Counted from the stretch's first letter, positions 18,607 through 27,254 are shown. The stretch is 64,000 bases of DNA from Tepidicaulis marinus (GCF_000739695.1 NZ_BBIO01000008.1:1-64000); one strand, 5' to 3'. Numbers and translations: made by a program. The notes: a model not told the origin generated them from the letters alone.

Positions 18607-19733
18607 CAGATCACCTCGATTTCCGCCTGCAGCGCGCCGCTCGCCTTGATCGCCTGAAGGATCGAGATGACATCGCCCGGCGACATGCCGAGCCGGTTGA
18701 GGCCGGAGACAAGCGATTCCAGCGTCGTCGTGCCGCCGACAACTTCAAAACCTTTCTTGCCTTCCTCGATCTCGATATCGGTGCGAGGCACGACCGCCGT
18801 CTCTCCCACTTCGGCGAAAGGCGAGGGTTGGGAGACCTGGGGCGTCTCGGTGACACGCACGGTCAAATTTCCATGGGTGATCGCGACTTTGCTGATATGC
18901 ACATCGGCGCCGATCACGATCGTGCCGGATTTTTCGTCGATCACGACCTTGGCGACCGCATCAGGGCGCACATCCAGTCCTTCAATGTCATGGATGAACC
19001 GGGCGACCTGGCCGCGATATTTCGCCGGCACGCGGATTTCCACATTATTGAGGTCGAGCGGATCGGCAAGCGGCGCGCCGAAGCGGCGGTTCACCGTGTC
19101 GGCAATGCGGATCGCCGTCGTGAAATCGGGATTGCGCAGGTTCAGCCGGACGATCTCCAGCTGATCGAGCTGCTCGGGCAATTCCCGCTCCACAATCGCG
19201 CCATTCGTAATGCGCGCGCGTGTGGGAATGCCTTTCGTCACGGACTGCGCATCACCGTCCGCGCTATAGCCGGAAATGGCGACGGGACCCTGAGCCACCG
19301 CATAGACATTGCCATCCACGCCCATGAGCGGGGTGACAAGCAGCGCGCCGCCCGCAAGGCTCGTCGCATCGCCCAATGTGGACACCGACACGTCGATCAA
19401 GGCGCCTTGACGGGAAAATGGAGGCAGCTCGGCCGTCACCATGACGGCGGCGACGTTCTTCGTCTTCAGTTCCTCATCGCGCACATTGACGCCCATGCGC
19501 TTGAGCATGCTTGTCAGGCTCTGTTCGGTGAAAGGAATGTTGCGCAACCTGTCCCCCGAACCGTTGAGCCCGACGACGAGCCCGTAGCCGACCAGCATGT
19601 TCTTGCGCACGCCTTCCACGCGCACGATGTCCTTGATCCGGCTGGCCGCCGCTTCGCCCATGGCCGCCCCGGTCAGCGCCGCACCCAAAAAGGCCAGAAG
19701 CGCAAGGCGCACGGGAAGGGATTTCTTTTTCAT
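18606..19733 (-). CDS. flgI: Flagellar P-ring protein FlgI
   Basis: This 375-residue protein of normal family length has an N-terminal signal peptide (VRLALLAFLGAALTGAAMGEA, cut near AAA/SRIKD). Conserved text includes RIKDIVRVEGVRKNMLVGYG, LVVGLNGSGD, and a closing LVSGLNRLGMSPGDVISILQ. FlgI polymerises in the periplasm to make the P-ring around the rod. It is the first gene of a flgI-flgJ-flgN-like operon that starts from flagellar element C. Confidence 0.97.
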   Translation of the reverse strand: MKKKSLPVRLALLAFLGAALTGAAMGEAAASRIKDIVRVEGVRKNMLVGYGLVVGLNGSGDRLRNIPFTEQSLTSMLKRMGVNVRDEELKTKNVAAVMVTAELPPFSRQGALIDVSVSTLGDATSLAGGALLVTPLMGVDGNVYAVAQGPVAISGYSADGDAQSVTKGIPTRARITNGAIVERELPEQLDQLEIVRLNLRNPDFTTAIRIADTVNRRFGAPLADPLDLNNVEIRVPAKYRGQVARFIHDIEGLDVRPDAVAKVVIDEKSGTIVIGADVHISKVAITHGNLTVRVTETPQVSQPSPFAEVGETAVVPRTDIEIEEGKKGFEVVGGTTTLESLVSGLNRLGMSPGDVISILQAIKASGALQAEIEVI

Positions 19734-19765
19734 TGCTCACAACCGCCAAAGTGTCGTTGAGCCTC

Positions 19766-19800
19766 ACGCTAGGCGGCGCTGTTTAAACTGGCTTAAAAGG
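19766..19800 (-). promoter_or_regulatory. 35-bp flagellar regulon element, site C (flgI operon)
   Basis: Minus strand: box 1 CTTTTA, box 2 GTTTAAAC, box 3 TAGCGT, standard offsets, 33 bp before the flgI ATG. The rest of this 316-bp interval up to the ftcR-like gene holds no gene, and I see no clear element for the rightward gene. Confidence 0.78.
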
Positions 19801-20079
19801 ATGGCGCTCTTTTGCCGTTCCCGAAGATTTCAAATCGGAATTTTCATAAGAGTTGAAAAAAGTTTTCAGACAAAGCCCGTCGAAATCATGCGGAAGATGA
19901 AAAACACATGAAGTTTTGAAATCTAAGACGAAATGCAACGAATGAATTAAGCAGCCCTTTACAGGCGGTGCCTCTTATTGGTCACGAAACAGTGAGTCAA
20001 CACTGCGGAGTTTTCTAAGGCCGGTCTCTCAAGGACGGAGAGAGAGCCAGTGAACTTTGCATCACTTATCGAGGGCACA

Positions 20080-20841
20080 ATGGGCAACAAGCGCAAGAAA
20101 ACGAACCTGGCACTTCTAGAAAAGAATGCCGGCGTGGCAGCCGCCTTGGAGCGCGTCTTTGCAAAAGAGCGGGCGGACATTTCCACGATCGAAGAGTACG
20201 GGCTTGACGATATTACCGATGCATTCGCCGCGGATCTGAACAATTATCAGGGTGCGCTGATCGGCGAGACCCAGGACATGGAAGAAACGATCCGGCTGCT
20301 GCGCAAGCTGGGCTGCGAGGTGCCCGTCGTGGCGCTGATCGATCACAAGAACAGCGCGCTTTCCATTGCGCTTTTGAACGCCGGGGCGGACGATGTGATG
20401 GTCAAACCGGTTAATGCCGGTGAAGTGATCGAGCGTATCCACGCGGTTATCCGCCGGGCCCATGGCCATCCCACCACCTCCATCGAGATCGGCGAAATCA
20501 CCGCCTATCTGGATGGCCGCGATCCGGAAATCCGGGGAGAGCGGGTCAAACTCAGCCACCGCGAACATACGATTTTCACCCAGCTGGCGCTGCGCGTCGG
20601 ACGTGTGGTGGCCAAGGAAACGATTTACGACGCTGTATACGGCATGCGCGATACGCAGCCTTTCGACAAAGTTGTCGATGTCTATATCTGCAAGCTGCGC
20701 AAGAAGCTCGCCAGTTATACGGATGGGGCCTCTTATATCGAGACGGTTTACGGGCGCGGCTACAAACTCGAAGCGCCGGAGGAAATCACCCTGGTGCGCC
20801 CCGCGCCTCTTCAGAGCGAGGCGGTCGCCGCGAATTTCTGA
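20080..20841 (+). CDS. ftcR: FtcR/Rem-like OmpR-family flagellar regulator
   Basis: The N-terminal 125 residues form a degenerate receiver domain and the C-terminal 100 an OmpR-type winged helix: VKLSHREHTIFTQLALRVG, DKVVDVYICKLRKKLASY and YIETVYGRGYKLEAP. In the receiver, GALIGETQDME aligns with the usual beta-3 strand, placing Glu where the phosphoacceptor Asp belongs, and the acidic pair near the start is also absent; the Lys of VMVKP remains. FtcR (Brucella) and Rem (Sinorhizobium) are orphan activators of flagellar genes. ATG 20080 has GAGGG upstream; GTG 20050 would add ten residues. No kinase gene is adjacent. Confidence 0.82.
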   Translation: MGNKRKKTNLALLEKNAGVAAALERVFAKERADISTIEEYGLDDITDAFAADLNNYQGALIGETQDMEETIRLLRKLGCEVPVVALIDHKNSALSIALLNAGADDVMVKPVNAGEVIERIHAVIRRAHGHPTTSIEIGEITAYLDGRDPEIRGERVKLSHREHTIFTQLALRVGRVVAKETIYDAVYGMRDTQPFDKVVDVYICKLRKKLASYTDGASYIETVYGRGYKLEAPEEITLVRPAPLQSEAVAANF

Positions 20842-20871
20842 TTTCCGCCGGACACGGCTTTCCCTCAAACG

Positions 20872-20902
20872 AAAAGCGCTGCCTTTAGGGCAGCGCTTTT
20901 TT
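20872..20902. terminator. Bidirectional terminator
   Basis: Twelve-base arms (20872-20883 and 20889-20900) with a TTTAG loop, A4 on the left and T6 on the right. It separates the ftcR-like gene from the convergent end of the fliF operon. Confidence 0.92.
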
Positions 20903-20926
20903 GTGCCGGTTTACCGGCCTCGCCGC

Positions 20927-21430
20927 TTAGATAATATTTTTCTGGAGGCCCGTCTGGAGCTCTTCGATGAAATGCTTCGTTGCCTTGACCGCCGACTGGC
21001 CGCCTTGCGGGCGCACCTCGCCGAAATAGCACTGCATCTCGTTGCCGCGCCGCTCCACCTCGAAGATAACCTCGTAGAAGGGACCGGCCCAGACGAATTC
21101 AAGGCGCACGGCGGGCACCGTGTTCCAATCCAGTTCGAAGGTGCCTTTGCCCGAGAAATTGACATAGGCGCCATAAGGCGAGGAACTGAGGCAATCCTTG
21201 ACGATGTCCATGAGGATATCTTTATACCCGTTGCGCAGCTCGCCGACGAAATGCGCCAGATCCACGGAAAAGATATCCTTCATCGCCTCTTCCATAACGG
21301 CGCTGAGCAGGCGTGACATCAAAACATCATTAGCCGAATGCTGCGCCTCGTCAGGATAGACGCGCCGCTCCCCATCCGTAATCAGCGTCAAGGTGGGTCT
21401 GTTCCGGCCAAATCGCATGAAATCCCTCAT
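20927..21430 (-). CDS. Unrecognised protein, last gene of the fliF operon
   Basis: The 167-residue product starts at ATG 21430, with GAGGGG 10 bp upstream; a TTG at 21448 overlapping the previous stop is the alternative. There is no signal peptide or membrane segment. The N-terminal part is helical (LMSRLLSAVMEEAMKDIFSV), and the C-terminal part alternates strands with many aromatics (GAYVNFSGKGTFELDWN, RLEFVWAGPFYEVIFEVERR). I do not recognise the family. Its position after fliF-fliH-fliN-fliM-DUF6468-motE-like genes argues for a motor or C-ring accessory role. Codon use looks like its neighbours. Confidence 0.6.
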   Translation of the reverse strand: MRDFMRFGRNRPTLTLITDGERRVYPDEAQHSANDVLMSRLLSAVMEEAMKDIFSVDLAHFVGELRNGYKDILMDIVKDCLSSSPYGAYVNFSGKGTFELDWNTVPAVRLEFVWAGPFYEVIFEVERRGNEMQCYFGEVRPQGGQSAVKATKHFIEELQTGLQKNII

Positions 21431-21444
21431 TATTCTGCGGCCCC

Positions 21445-22101
21445 TCAAAGCTGGCTGACATCGAGCCGCTCAAGGCTTCGGCGCCGCGCAATTTCTCGCG
21501 TCACATCCTGAGCCGCCGCTTTGGGCATCTGCGCCAGGATGGGAGCGGCCTCACGCTCCTTCATGGCCAGCACAACGGAAACCACGATAGGCAATTCCAT
21601 ATCGCCCAGGATACCGGCAGCCTCTATAGGTTTCATATTCCGGTACAGATTAACAAGCTGTTGAAGGTCCTGCTTCTCCGCCTCCGTTTGCTGCACAAGC
21701 AGCGCTTCAATTGCCCCTTGCAACGCGGTGAGACCGGCAAGCTGTTTCTGCAACCTGCGCTCCGCCGCCTTGAGCCGCGCCAGGCGCGCCGTGAGCGCGG
21801 CATCGCTCAATTGGCAGTTTTCCTGCTCCATAGAAGGCAAGATGGCATTTTCATGAGCGCCCGGCCCTGCCGCCGCTTCTTCTAACTGTTCAGGTTTTAC
21901 GGTTTCTTCAGCATGCCGGGCGGCTGGGGGCGATTTTTCGCGCGCGCCGTTCAACAGATCGTCAGCCCAGGGGCGCGGATGATCCCCGAAGCCGGCCGCG
22001 CCAACTCCTTTGGCCATCGCCGCGCTTTCCTGCACCACGATTTCCATTTGCATGGGCAAGGCAAGAAAGGCCGCGGCCAGTGCGATGGGCAGGATACGCA
22101 T
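21445..22101 (-). CDS. motE: MotE-like periplasmic motility protein
   Basis: The protein has 218 residues with an N-terminal signal peptide (ILPIALAAAFLALPM). A long coiled coil at about 100-150 (ARLARLKAAERRLQKQLAGL) is followed by an MgtE_N-like helical domain: YRNMKPIEAAGILGDMELPI and APILAQMPKAAAQDVTREIA. That coiled coil plus MgtE_N-like plan is the MotE family, which in Sinorhizobium acts as a chaperone for periplasmic MotC. The start overlaps the end of the DUF6468 gene by one base. Confidence 0.75.
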   Translation of the reverse strand: MRILPIALAAAFLALPMQMEIVVQESAAMAKGVGAAGFGDHPRPWADDLLNGAREKSPPAARHAEETVKPEQLEEAAAGPGAHENAILPSMEQENCQLSDAALTARLARLKAAERRLQKQLAGLTALQGAIEALLVQQTEAEKQDLQQLVNLYRNMKPIEAAGILGDMELPIVVSVVLAMKEREAAPILAQMPKAAAQDVTREIARRRSLERLDVSQL

Positions 22102-22745
22102 CAGGTTTCTCCCGGCGCTTTGTAAAAGAGGTCGATCGCCTCATTCATCAAATTCTTTTTGCTGGCGAAAGCCGGTTTCCAGCGTTTGATGTCTTTCCCG
22201 GTTTCTTTTTTCCCGCTTTCCGGCGCGTGCGCCTCCGGACCGTCCATATCCATATGGAGGGCACGCACGCTACGCGGGCGCATAGGCGCTTCCTTCACAT
22301 TTTCGGCCCTTATGGGCGGGCCCTGCGGCGCGCCTGCCGGACGGCGCGACACTTCATCCTCGAAGGCCTTGAGAAGCTCGGTCAATCCTTCGATGCTTTT
22401 CTCATCGTCCGGTTTTCTGCCGGCTGCCGGATGCAGCGCGTTGGCGGCGGCAAGACGCAGCTCGATCGTCTTGGCCTCTTTCAACGTCTCTTCGATCTTG
22501 CCGTTGAGGGCATGGGCGTGGGAGACGATTTCCTCCAACTGCCGGGCGGTCGCTACGGCATCGGATTTAAGCGTGCTCAGACTTTCCGTCATGTCTCCCG
22601 TGATCTTGGCGAATTTCTCGATCATCGGGCCGATATTGTCCTGGCCGCTGCGCAAAAGGCGCAGACGCTGGTTGACGAAATACATATAGGTCGTACACGC
22701 CAGGAGCGCGCAAAGCAGCGCGATATTAATCAGATAAGAGAGCAT
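22101..22745 (-). CDS. DUF6468-like membrane protein with coiled coil
   Basis: The 214-residue product begins at ATG 22745, chosen because AGGAG precedes it and a transmembrane helix starts at once (SYLINIALLCALLACTTYMY). A coiled-coil stretch follows (about 40-100, with IEKFAKITGDMTESLSTLKS), then a low-complexity basic tail. Position after fliM and topology match the DUF6468 family found in alphaproteobacterial flagellar operons, whose function is unknown to me. It overlaps fliM by 20 bp, so translation is coupled. Confidence 0.65.
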   Translation of the reverse strand: MLSYLINIALLCALLACTTYMYFVNQRLRLLRSGQDNIGPMIEKFAKITGDMTESLSTLKSDAVATARQLEEIVSHAHALNGKIEETLKEAKTIELRLAAANALHPAAGRKPDDEKSIEGLTELLKAFEDEVSRRPAGAPQGPPIRAENVKEAPMRPRSVRALHMDMDGPEAHAPESGKKETGKDIKRWKPAFASKKNLMNEAIDLFYKAPGET

Positions 22746-23763
22746 CGAGAAACTCCTGCTCCAGATTGGTTGCTTCGTCCACTTTGATGGCGAGCGAGCC
22801 GCCGGATTGGCCCATCTCCCCTTCGTAAAGAGGCACACCGTTGCACACGAGACGGGCGGCGGGCTTGCGCACGGAAATCGGCAAGGAAATCGTCATGCCG
22901 GGTTTCCAGCCGGCCACTTCGCCCAGCGTGACGGTGCGCTCGTGCAGCACGCCGGTGATCGCAAGCTCCGTGCGCTGCACCTCGCTATGGAAGTGGCGCT
23001 CCCAGGCGGGGTCCCGGCCGAATTTCTCACTGGTAAACATCTGCACCAGTTTTTTGCGCACCGGCTCGAGGGTCACGTAAGGCAGCGCGATGCGCACCTT
23101 GCCGCCGCCGCATTCGAAATCCACCTGCAGATCGATCAAGACCGTGGGATTGCTTTCCCGGCAAATCACCACGAATTCCTGGTTGACCTCCAGCCGCTCG
23201 CTTTTGAAGCTGACTTTGGAAATGGGTTCGAATGCGCTGGCCAGATTGTCCGCCACAAGATCGAGAACCCGGCCCGCCAGGCGGCGCTCGATGGAGGTAT
23301 AAGAACGGCTGGGGTCGAACATCCGCGCGGATTTGGGGCTGCCCAGCAACACATCGACAAAAGCGTAAACCATGTCGGAATCGGCTGTGATAAGCAGCTT
23401 ATTGTCCCATGGCTCGGCAATGGCCACATTGATCAGCGACCTGTCGGGCAGAGACTGCAAGACATCGCCGAACCGGTGAATGGAATAATCGGCGACATTG
23501 ATGCGCGCGCTATGAGAGGTGAACTGGCGCAGGCCCGTCGTCAGCAGCCGCACCAGCCGGTCCACGATGACGTCCATCATCGGCAAGCGCTCGTGCAGCC
23601 CGGCGGAATCGGTGAGCTTGCTCAGCGCTTCGGAGGCTTGCAGCCGCTTCGCTCCCATCACGGCACCGGCCAGACTGCTTTCCTCCGCCTGCCCTTCCGC
23701 CCAGGCAGCGCCTGCCGGGTCCGGCCTTTGCGTGGTCTCATCCATCTCAAAGCCCTCGCTCAT
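22726..23763 (-). CDS. fliM: Flagellar motor switch protein FliM
   Basis: The protein has 345 residues. The middle CheC-like domain is seen around VADYSIHRFGDVLQSLPDRS and SYTSIERRLAGRVLDLVADN, and the C-terminal SpoA domain around VTLGEVAGWKPGMTISLPIS. FliM forms the wall of the C-ring with FliG and FliN and sets rotation direction. The usual N-terminal CheY-binding peptide (LSQxEIDALL) is not seen; the first 40 residues are divergent, as in other alphaproteobacteria. The start overlaps the fliN stop by one base. Confidence 0.92.
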   Translation of the reverse strand: MSEGFEMDETTQRPDPAGAAWAEGQAEESSLAGAVMGAKRLQASEALSKLTDSAGLHERLPMMDVIVDRLVRLLTTGLRQFTSHSARINVADYSIHRFGDVLQSLPDRSLINVAIAEPWDNKLLITADSDMVYAFVDVLLGSPKSARMFDPSRSYTSIERRLAGRVLDLVADNLASAFEPISKVSFKSERLEVNQEFVVICRESNPTVLIDLQVDFECGGGKVRIALPYVTLEPVRKKLVQMFTSEKFGRDPAWERHFHSEVQRTELAITGVLHERTVTLGEVAGWKPGMTISLPISVRKPAARLVCNGVPLYEGEMGQSGGSLAIKVDEATNLEQEFLDALLSD

Positions 23764-24224
23764 CAGTGCTTGGCCGCGCCGCCGGTGAAAGGGTCCGCCA
23801 CGATATCGGTGAGCGTCACCCCGAAACGGTCCTCATCGACCACCACCACTTCGCCGCGCGCAATCACCCGGTCGTTGATCATGATGGCGACGGGCTCGCC
23901 GACTTTGTGATCGAGCTCGACAATGGCGCCGCGCCCCAGTTTCAAAAGGCTGGCCACCGGCATGGTTGCGGCCCCCAGGACAACCTGCATTTTCACCGGC
24001 ACACCCATGACAACGGCAAGGTTCTGTTCGACCGTGCGCCGGGAATCGGCTTCCGGCTCATCAAGCTCGCCGCGCGGGAAAACGGCGGCGCTGACATCGA
24101 ACTCCGCCTCGCTTGCCTGGCGCGCCGGCTGTTTTTGAGCGGGCGCTTGGCTGCGGGCTGCTTCAACCCTTTCTTCCATTTCCGTCTCGGTGCCGGGGAT
24201 GAGAGGGGTTTCCTTATCGCTCAT
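23763..24224 (-). CDS. fliN: Flagellar motor switch protein FliN
   Basis: The 153-residue protein has a disordered acidic N-terminal half and a C-terminal SpoA domain: VMGVPVKMQVVLGAATMPVA, LLKLGRGAIVELDHKVGEPV and NDRVIARGEVVVVDEDRFGV, the standard FliN order. FliN forms the base of the C-ring and binds FliH. The gene lies between fliH and fliM with 4-bp and 1-bp overlaps, typical of a tightly coupled operon. Confidence 0.95.
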   Translation of the reverse strand: MSDKETPLIPGTETEMEERVEAARSQAPAQKQPARQASEAEFDVSAAVFPRGELDEPEADSRRTVEQNLAVVMGVPVKMQVVLGAATMPVASLLKLGRGAIVELDHKVGEPVAIMINDRVIARGEVVVVDEDRFGVTLTDIVADPFTGGAAKH

Positions 24225-24898
24225 CGCGCTTCTCCTTCTTCACGCGTTTCCATGTCGTTTTGCGCGGCGCCATCCGCCGGCGCCAGCAGCGCCAGAATGG
24301 CGGCCGGATCGAAACTCACTCCGCCATGAGCCCAGCGGATATCGATACCGCCGGCAGGCAGCGCTTCTTGCGCGCGCACCAGAACCTCGACGCCCGCCGG
24401 CACCTCAACCGACGCCAGCAGCGCCTCGACCGAGGCCGCCGCACCAGGATGGACACCGATGAGCAATTGCCGGCTGTCGGCAAGTTGCAAAAAAGCATCT
24501 TGAAGCAGCGTTTCGCAGCGCGCGGCGAGCGTTTCTTCCATCAAGCGGGGGGCGAGCTGGCTGAAAAAGGTTTTGACCGCGCCCAAGGCTTCTTTTTCCA
24601 GACGGCAGGTTTCCTCATCCAGCAGGCCGACGCCGCGGGTGATTTCACTAAGAAGATCGAGCGTTACCTGGCGGGCCTGCATCGAACTGTCCCGTTCGGC
24701 CAAAAGCCGCCCTTCCCGTACGCCCTCGCTTTTGCCCTGCGCAAAGGCTTCGGCCCGGGCCTCGTCCAGTTGCGCGGCAAATTCTTCTTTCAGCCGGGTT
24801 TCCAGCTTCTCCGGCGTTTCCGCCTCTTCCACCACGGCAAGCCGGGCGGGCTTGTCCAGGGGCTCGAAAGCGTAAGGGCGCGTTGCAGCCATTCCCAT
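24221..24898 (-). CDS. fliH: FliH-like export ATPase regulator
   Basis: The product is about 225 residues, all helical in the middle with Glu/Ala/Arg-rich heptads (EFAAQLDEARAEAFAQGKSE), as in FliH stators of the export ATPase. The C-terminal part (LPAGGIDIRWAHGGVSFDPA) matches the FliH/YscL closing beta region. FliH links FliI to FliN at the C-ring. The identification rests on size, composition and position between fliF and fliN. The start is either ATG 24898 or GTG 24901, overlapping the fliF stop. Confidence 0.78.
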   Translation of the reverse strand: MGMAATRPYAFEPLDKPARLAVVEEAETPEKLETRLKEEFAAQLDEARAEAFAQGKSEGVREGRLLAERDSSMQARQVTLDLLSEITRGVGLLDEETCRLEKEALGAVKTFFSQLAPRLMEETLAARCETLLQDAFLQLADSRQLLIGVHPGAAASVEALLASVEVPAGVEVLVRAQEALPAGGIDIRWAHGGVSFDPAAILALLAPADGAAQNDMETREEGEAR

Positions 24899-26607
24899 CA
24901 CGCGCTCCTTTCTTCATAGACCCAGGCGCGCAGAATATTGACCGCCTCTTCGGGATATTCGTCGACGATCTCGCCGAGCTTGGCGATGGAACTCTCGCGC
25001 ACCTTGCCTTCGACCGAGCGCAGCTGGATCATGTTTTCCATGAACTTGTCGGTGCCGGTGCCGCCGGAAAGGTGGGCTTCGGCCTGGGCCCTGCGGTCTT
25101 CAAGCGCGCCGGCAACGGCTTCGCCGCCAGGTTCGAAACCGAGCGCAGCTGCCGCTGCGCCCTCCTCGCCCGCGGCCTCGCCTTCCAGCGTCTCAAGTGC
25201 CGTCTTGCGGCGCTCGCGGTTCGTTTCCATGAGACGGGAGACAACGGGTTTGAGACCGAACACGGTAAGCAGCCCGACAATCAGCAAGAGAACGAGCGAC
25301 TGAATGACGGTACCCAGATTATGCATGACGACTTCCGTCAAAGTGGGCGTGCCCACCGGCTCAAGATCCTGTACCCGCTCGATGAATTTCACATTCTCTA
25401 CCGTCACGACATCGCCGCGCGCGGCATCGAAACCGGCGGCCGTGCGCACGATGGTGGCGATTTTCTGCAGCTCTTCGGCGCTGCGTGGCTCATAAGTCTC
25501 CGCGCCCGAGTCATCCACGCCGCGCACGCCGTCGACGAGAATGGCAACGTTGAGACGTTCCACTTTACCCGCTTCGCTTACCCGCTCACGGCGCACGGAA
25601 GAGATTTCATAATTGATCGTCTCTTCCAAACGCTCGGTGGTGGAGGACGAGGAGGAGCCTGCCCCATTGCTGATTTCCTCTTCGGGCAGATTTTGCGCGA
25701 CGGAGACGGGCGGCTCGGTGCTGGTATCGGTGGCGTTCTCGCTTTCGGAGAAATTGCGGCGCGAGCGCTCCACCCGGCTATCCGGATCGAAAGTTTCCTC
25801 AGCAATGACTTCCCGGTCGAGATCGATATCCGCCGTCACCGCGACGCGGAAATTACCCTGACCGAGATAAGGCGTGAGCAGACGGCGGATGGACTCGCTC
25901 ATTCCCGTTTCCAGCTCCGAGCGGTATTCGGTGCCGCGCGCGGCATTGGCGCTGCCCTCCCCTTCGGCAACCAGCACTTCACCGGAACTGTCCAGAACGG
26001 TCACGTTTTTCAGAACGAGGCCCGGTACCGCGGCACTGACGAGGCGCTGAATGGCGAGGGCTTTTTCCCGCGCCATATGGGCGGCATCGCCCATACGCAC
26101 GAAGACCGAGGCGCTGGGAACCGATGCCGCGCGGCTGAACGCATCGCGCTCCGGCAAAACCAGATGGACCCGCGCCGCAAGCACACCGTCCATCGTCTGA
26201 ATGGTGCGGGCAAGCTCCCCTTCCAGCGCCCGCGTTTTCGTAACCTGCTGCATGAAAGAGGTGAGGCCGAGCGCGCCGGCATCGTCGAAAAGCTCCCATC
26301 CCGCCGAACTGTTGGTGGGCAGGCCCCGCTCCGCCAGCGCCATGCGGGCCTTGCGCGCATCCTTGGGCGATACAAGCACCGCCCCGCCATCGTCCTGCAC
26401 GTCGAAATCGATGCCGATCTCTTTCAAGGCCTGACCGACACGCGACGTCTCGGCGGGCGAGAGCTTGGAATAAAGAACGGTCATGGAGGACTGCGACATC
26501 ATGATGGATGCCGCCACAATGCCAATGACGATCAAAGCGCCGACGCTGCCCAGCACGATCAAGCGGCGCGTCCCCAGAGCCTGAAGGTTTTCCAGAAGCG
26601 ACTTCAC
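24898..26607 (-). CDS. fliF: Flagellar MS-ring protein FliF
   Basis: The protein has 569 residues. Two transmembrane helices frame the periplasmic domain, one at about 13-35 (LIVLGSVGALIVIGIVAAS) and one near 445-470 (VIQSLVLLLIVGLLTVFGLK). Ring-building motifs RALEGELARTIQTMDGVLAA and ARVHLVLPERDAF are clear. The C-terminal tail would bind FliG. The start is GTG 26607. It is the first gene of a seven-gene leftward operon (fliF to 20927) under flagellar element J. Confidence 0.97.
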   Translation of the reverse strand: MKSLLENLQALGTRRLIVLGSVGALIVIGIVAASIMMSQSSMTVLYSKLSPAETSRVGQALKEIGIDFDVQDDGGAVLVSPKDARKARMALAERGLPTNSSAGWELFDDAGALGLTSFMQQVTKTRALEGELARTIQTMDGVLAARVHLVLPERDAFSRAASVPSASVFVRMGDAAHMAREKALAIQRLVSAAVPGLVLKNVTVLDSSGEVLVAEGEGSANAARGTEYRSELETGMSESIRRLLTPYLGQGNFRVAVTADIDLDREVIAEETFDPDSRVERSRRNFSESENATDTSTEPPVSVAQNLPEEEISNGAGSSSSSTTERLEETINYEISSVRRERVSEAGKVERLNVAILVDGVRGVDDSGAETYEPRSAEELQKIATIVRTAAGFDAARGDVVTVENVKFIERVQDLEPVGTPTLTEVVMHNLGTVIQSLVLLLIVGLLTVFGLKPVVSRLMETNRERRKTALETLEGEAAGEEGAAAAALGFEPGGEAVAGALEDRRAQAEAHLSGGTGTDKFMENMIQLRSVEGKVRESSIAKLGEIVDEYPEEAVNILRAWVYEERSA

Positions 26608-26669
26608 TGCATCCCCATTCTTTAAAGATTCCGAATACGGCGAGAGGTACCGTCATTGCGTTGATGACC

Positions 26670-26704
26670 AAGCTATCGGGCAATGTTTTCAGCGTGATTT
26701 AAGT
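26670..26704 (-). promoter_or_regulatory. 35-bp flagellar regulon element, site J (fliF operon)
   Basis: Minus strand: box 1 CTTAAA, box 2 CTGAAAAC (GAAAAC in place of TTAAAC), box 3 TAGCTT, standard offsets, 63 bp before the fliF start. In Brucella the fliF promoter region is, as I recall, a direct FtcR target. No matching element faces the divergent fliL operon. Confidence 0.7.
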
Positions 26705-26729
26705 TTGCAGGCAGCGGGAAGCGGAAGTG

Positions 26730-27254
26730 ATGAACGTAGAAGCCGAAAGCGGAACGCAAAAGGCGGGAAAGAAAATCCTCGACCTTGTCCTCAAATATTC
26801 AGTGCCGCCGCTTTTCATTCTCTTCGGAGCGGTTCTGGCTTTCGCGGTCATGGCCTCATCGGCCGTGGAAACCGATAAAAATGTCGGCGAATTTGCCGTT
26901 TCCTATTGGGAAATTCTTGCGCATGGAAAGCCCGCGACACTTGAAGAAACCGATCCGACGCAGATTTTCGAGATCGGCCCCATCACCACCAATTTGCGCG
27001 ATACCGCAAAAGCCCGCTTCATTCAGATCGGCATTAGCCTCGAAACCCGCAAAAGCACCCTTGCCGACGTCCAGCAAATGAAAGGCGATATCGAAGAAGC
27101 GCTCATCCTCTTTCTCAGGGGGCTCGACGGGCGCGATTTGCAGGGCAGCCATGCGGCGGCCCGGTTCAAAAGCCAAGTGGAGCGGCGCGTCGCGCTGGTC
27201 GATGAACAGGGAAAAATTTCACGTCTCGCTATTCATCATCTGGTGCTGCAATGA
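26730..27254 (+). CDS. fliL: FliL-like flagellar basal-body protein (second of two)
   Basis: The product has 174 residues from ATG 26730 (GTG at 26727 also possible). There is a cytoplasmic N-terminal stretch, one transmembrane helix (YSVPPLFILFGAVLAFAVMA) and a periplasmic domain with IGPITTNLRDTAKARFIQIG, ISLETR, DIEEALILFLRGLDGRDLQG and a closing VLQ, which follows FliL from end to end. It opens the fliL-fliP-fliR-flhB operon, the usual place for fliL. With the FliL-like gene after motA, the island encodes two. Confidence 0.85.
   Translation: MNVEAESGTQKAGKKILDLVLKYSVPPLFILFGAVLAFAVMASSAVETDKNVGEFAVSYWEILAHGKPATLEETDPTQIFEIGPITTNLRDTAKARFIQIGISLETRKSTLADVQQMKGDIEEALILFLRGLDGRDLQGSHAAARFKSQVERRVALVDEQGKISRLAIHHLVLQ

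Noticed and set aside
19801-20049. Possible flagellar element before the ftcR-like gene
   Set aside because: Several TTTAA-like words occur in this AT-richer stretch but none has the other boxes at the required distances.
24883-26625. Long open frame on the plus strand opposite fliF
   Set aside because: It is antisense to a clear fliF, with Arg/His-rich composition typical of reverse frames in GC-rich genes and no homology or ribosome site.
26640-26729. Possible plus-strand flagellar element before fliL
   Set aside because: ATTTAAG is present, but neither box 1 nor box 3 fits the fixed spacing; the fliL operon promoter remains unassigned.
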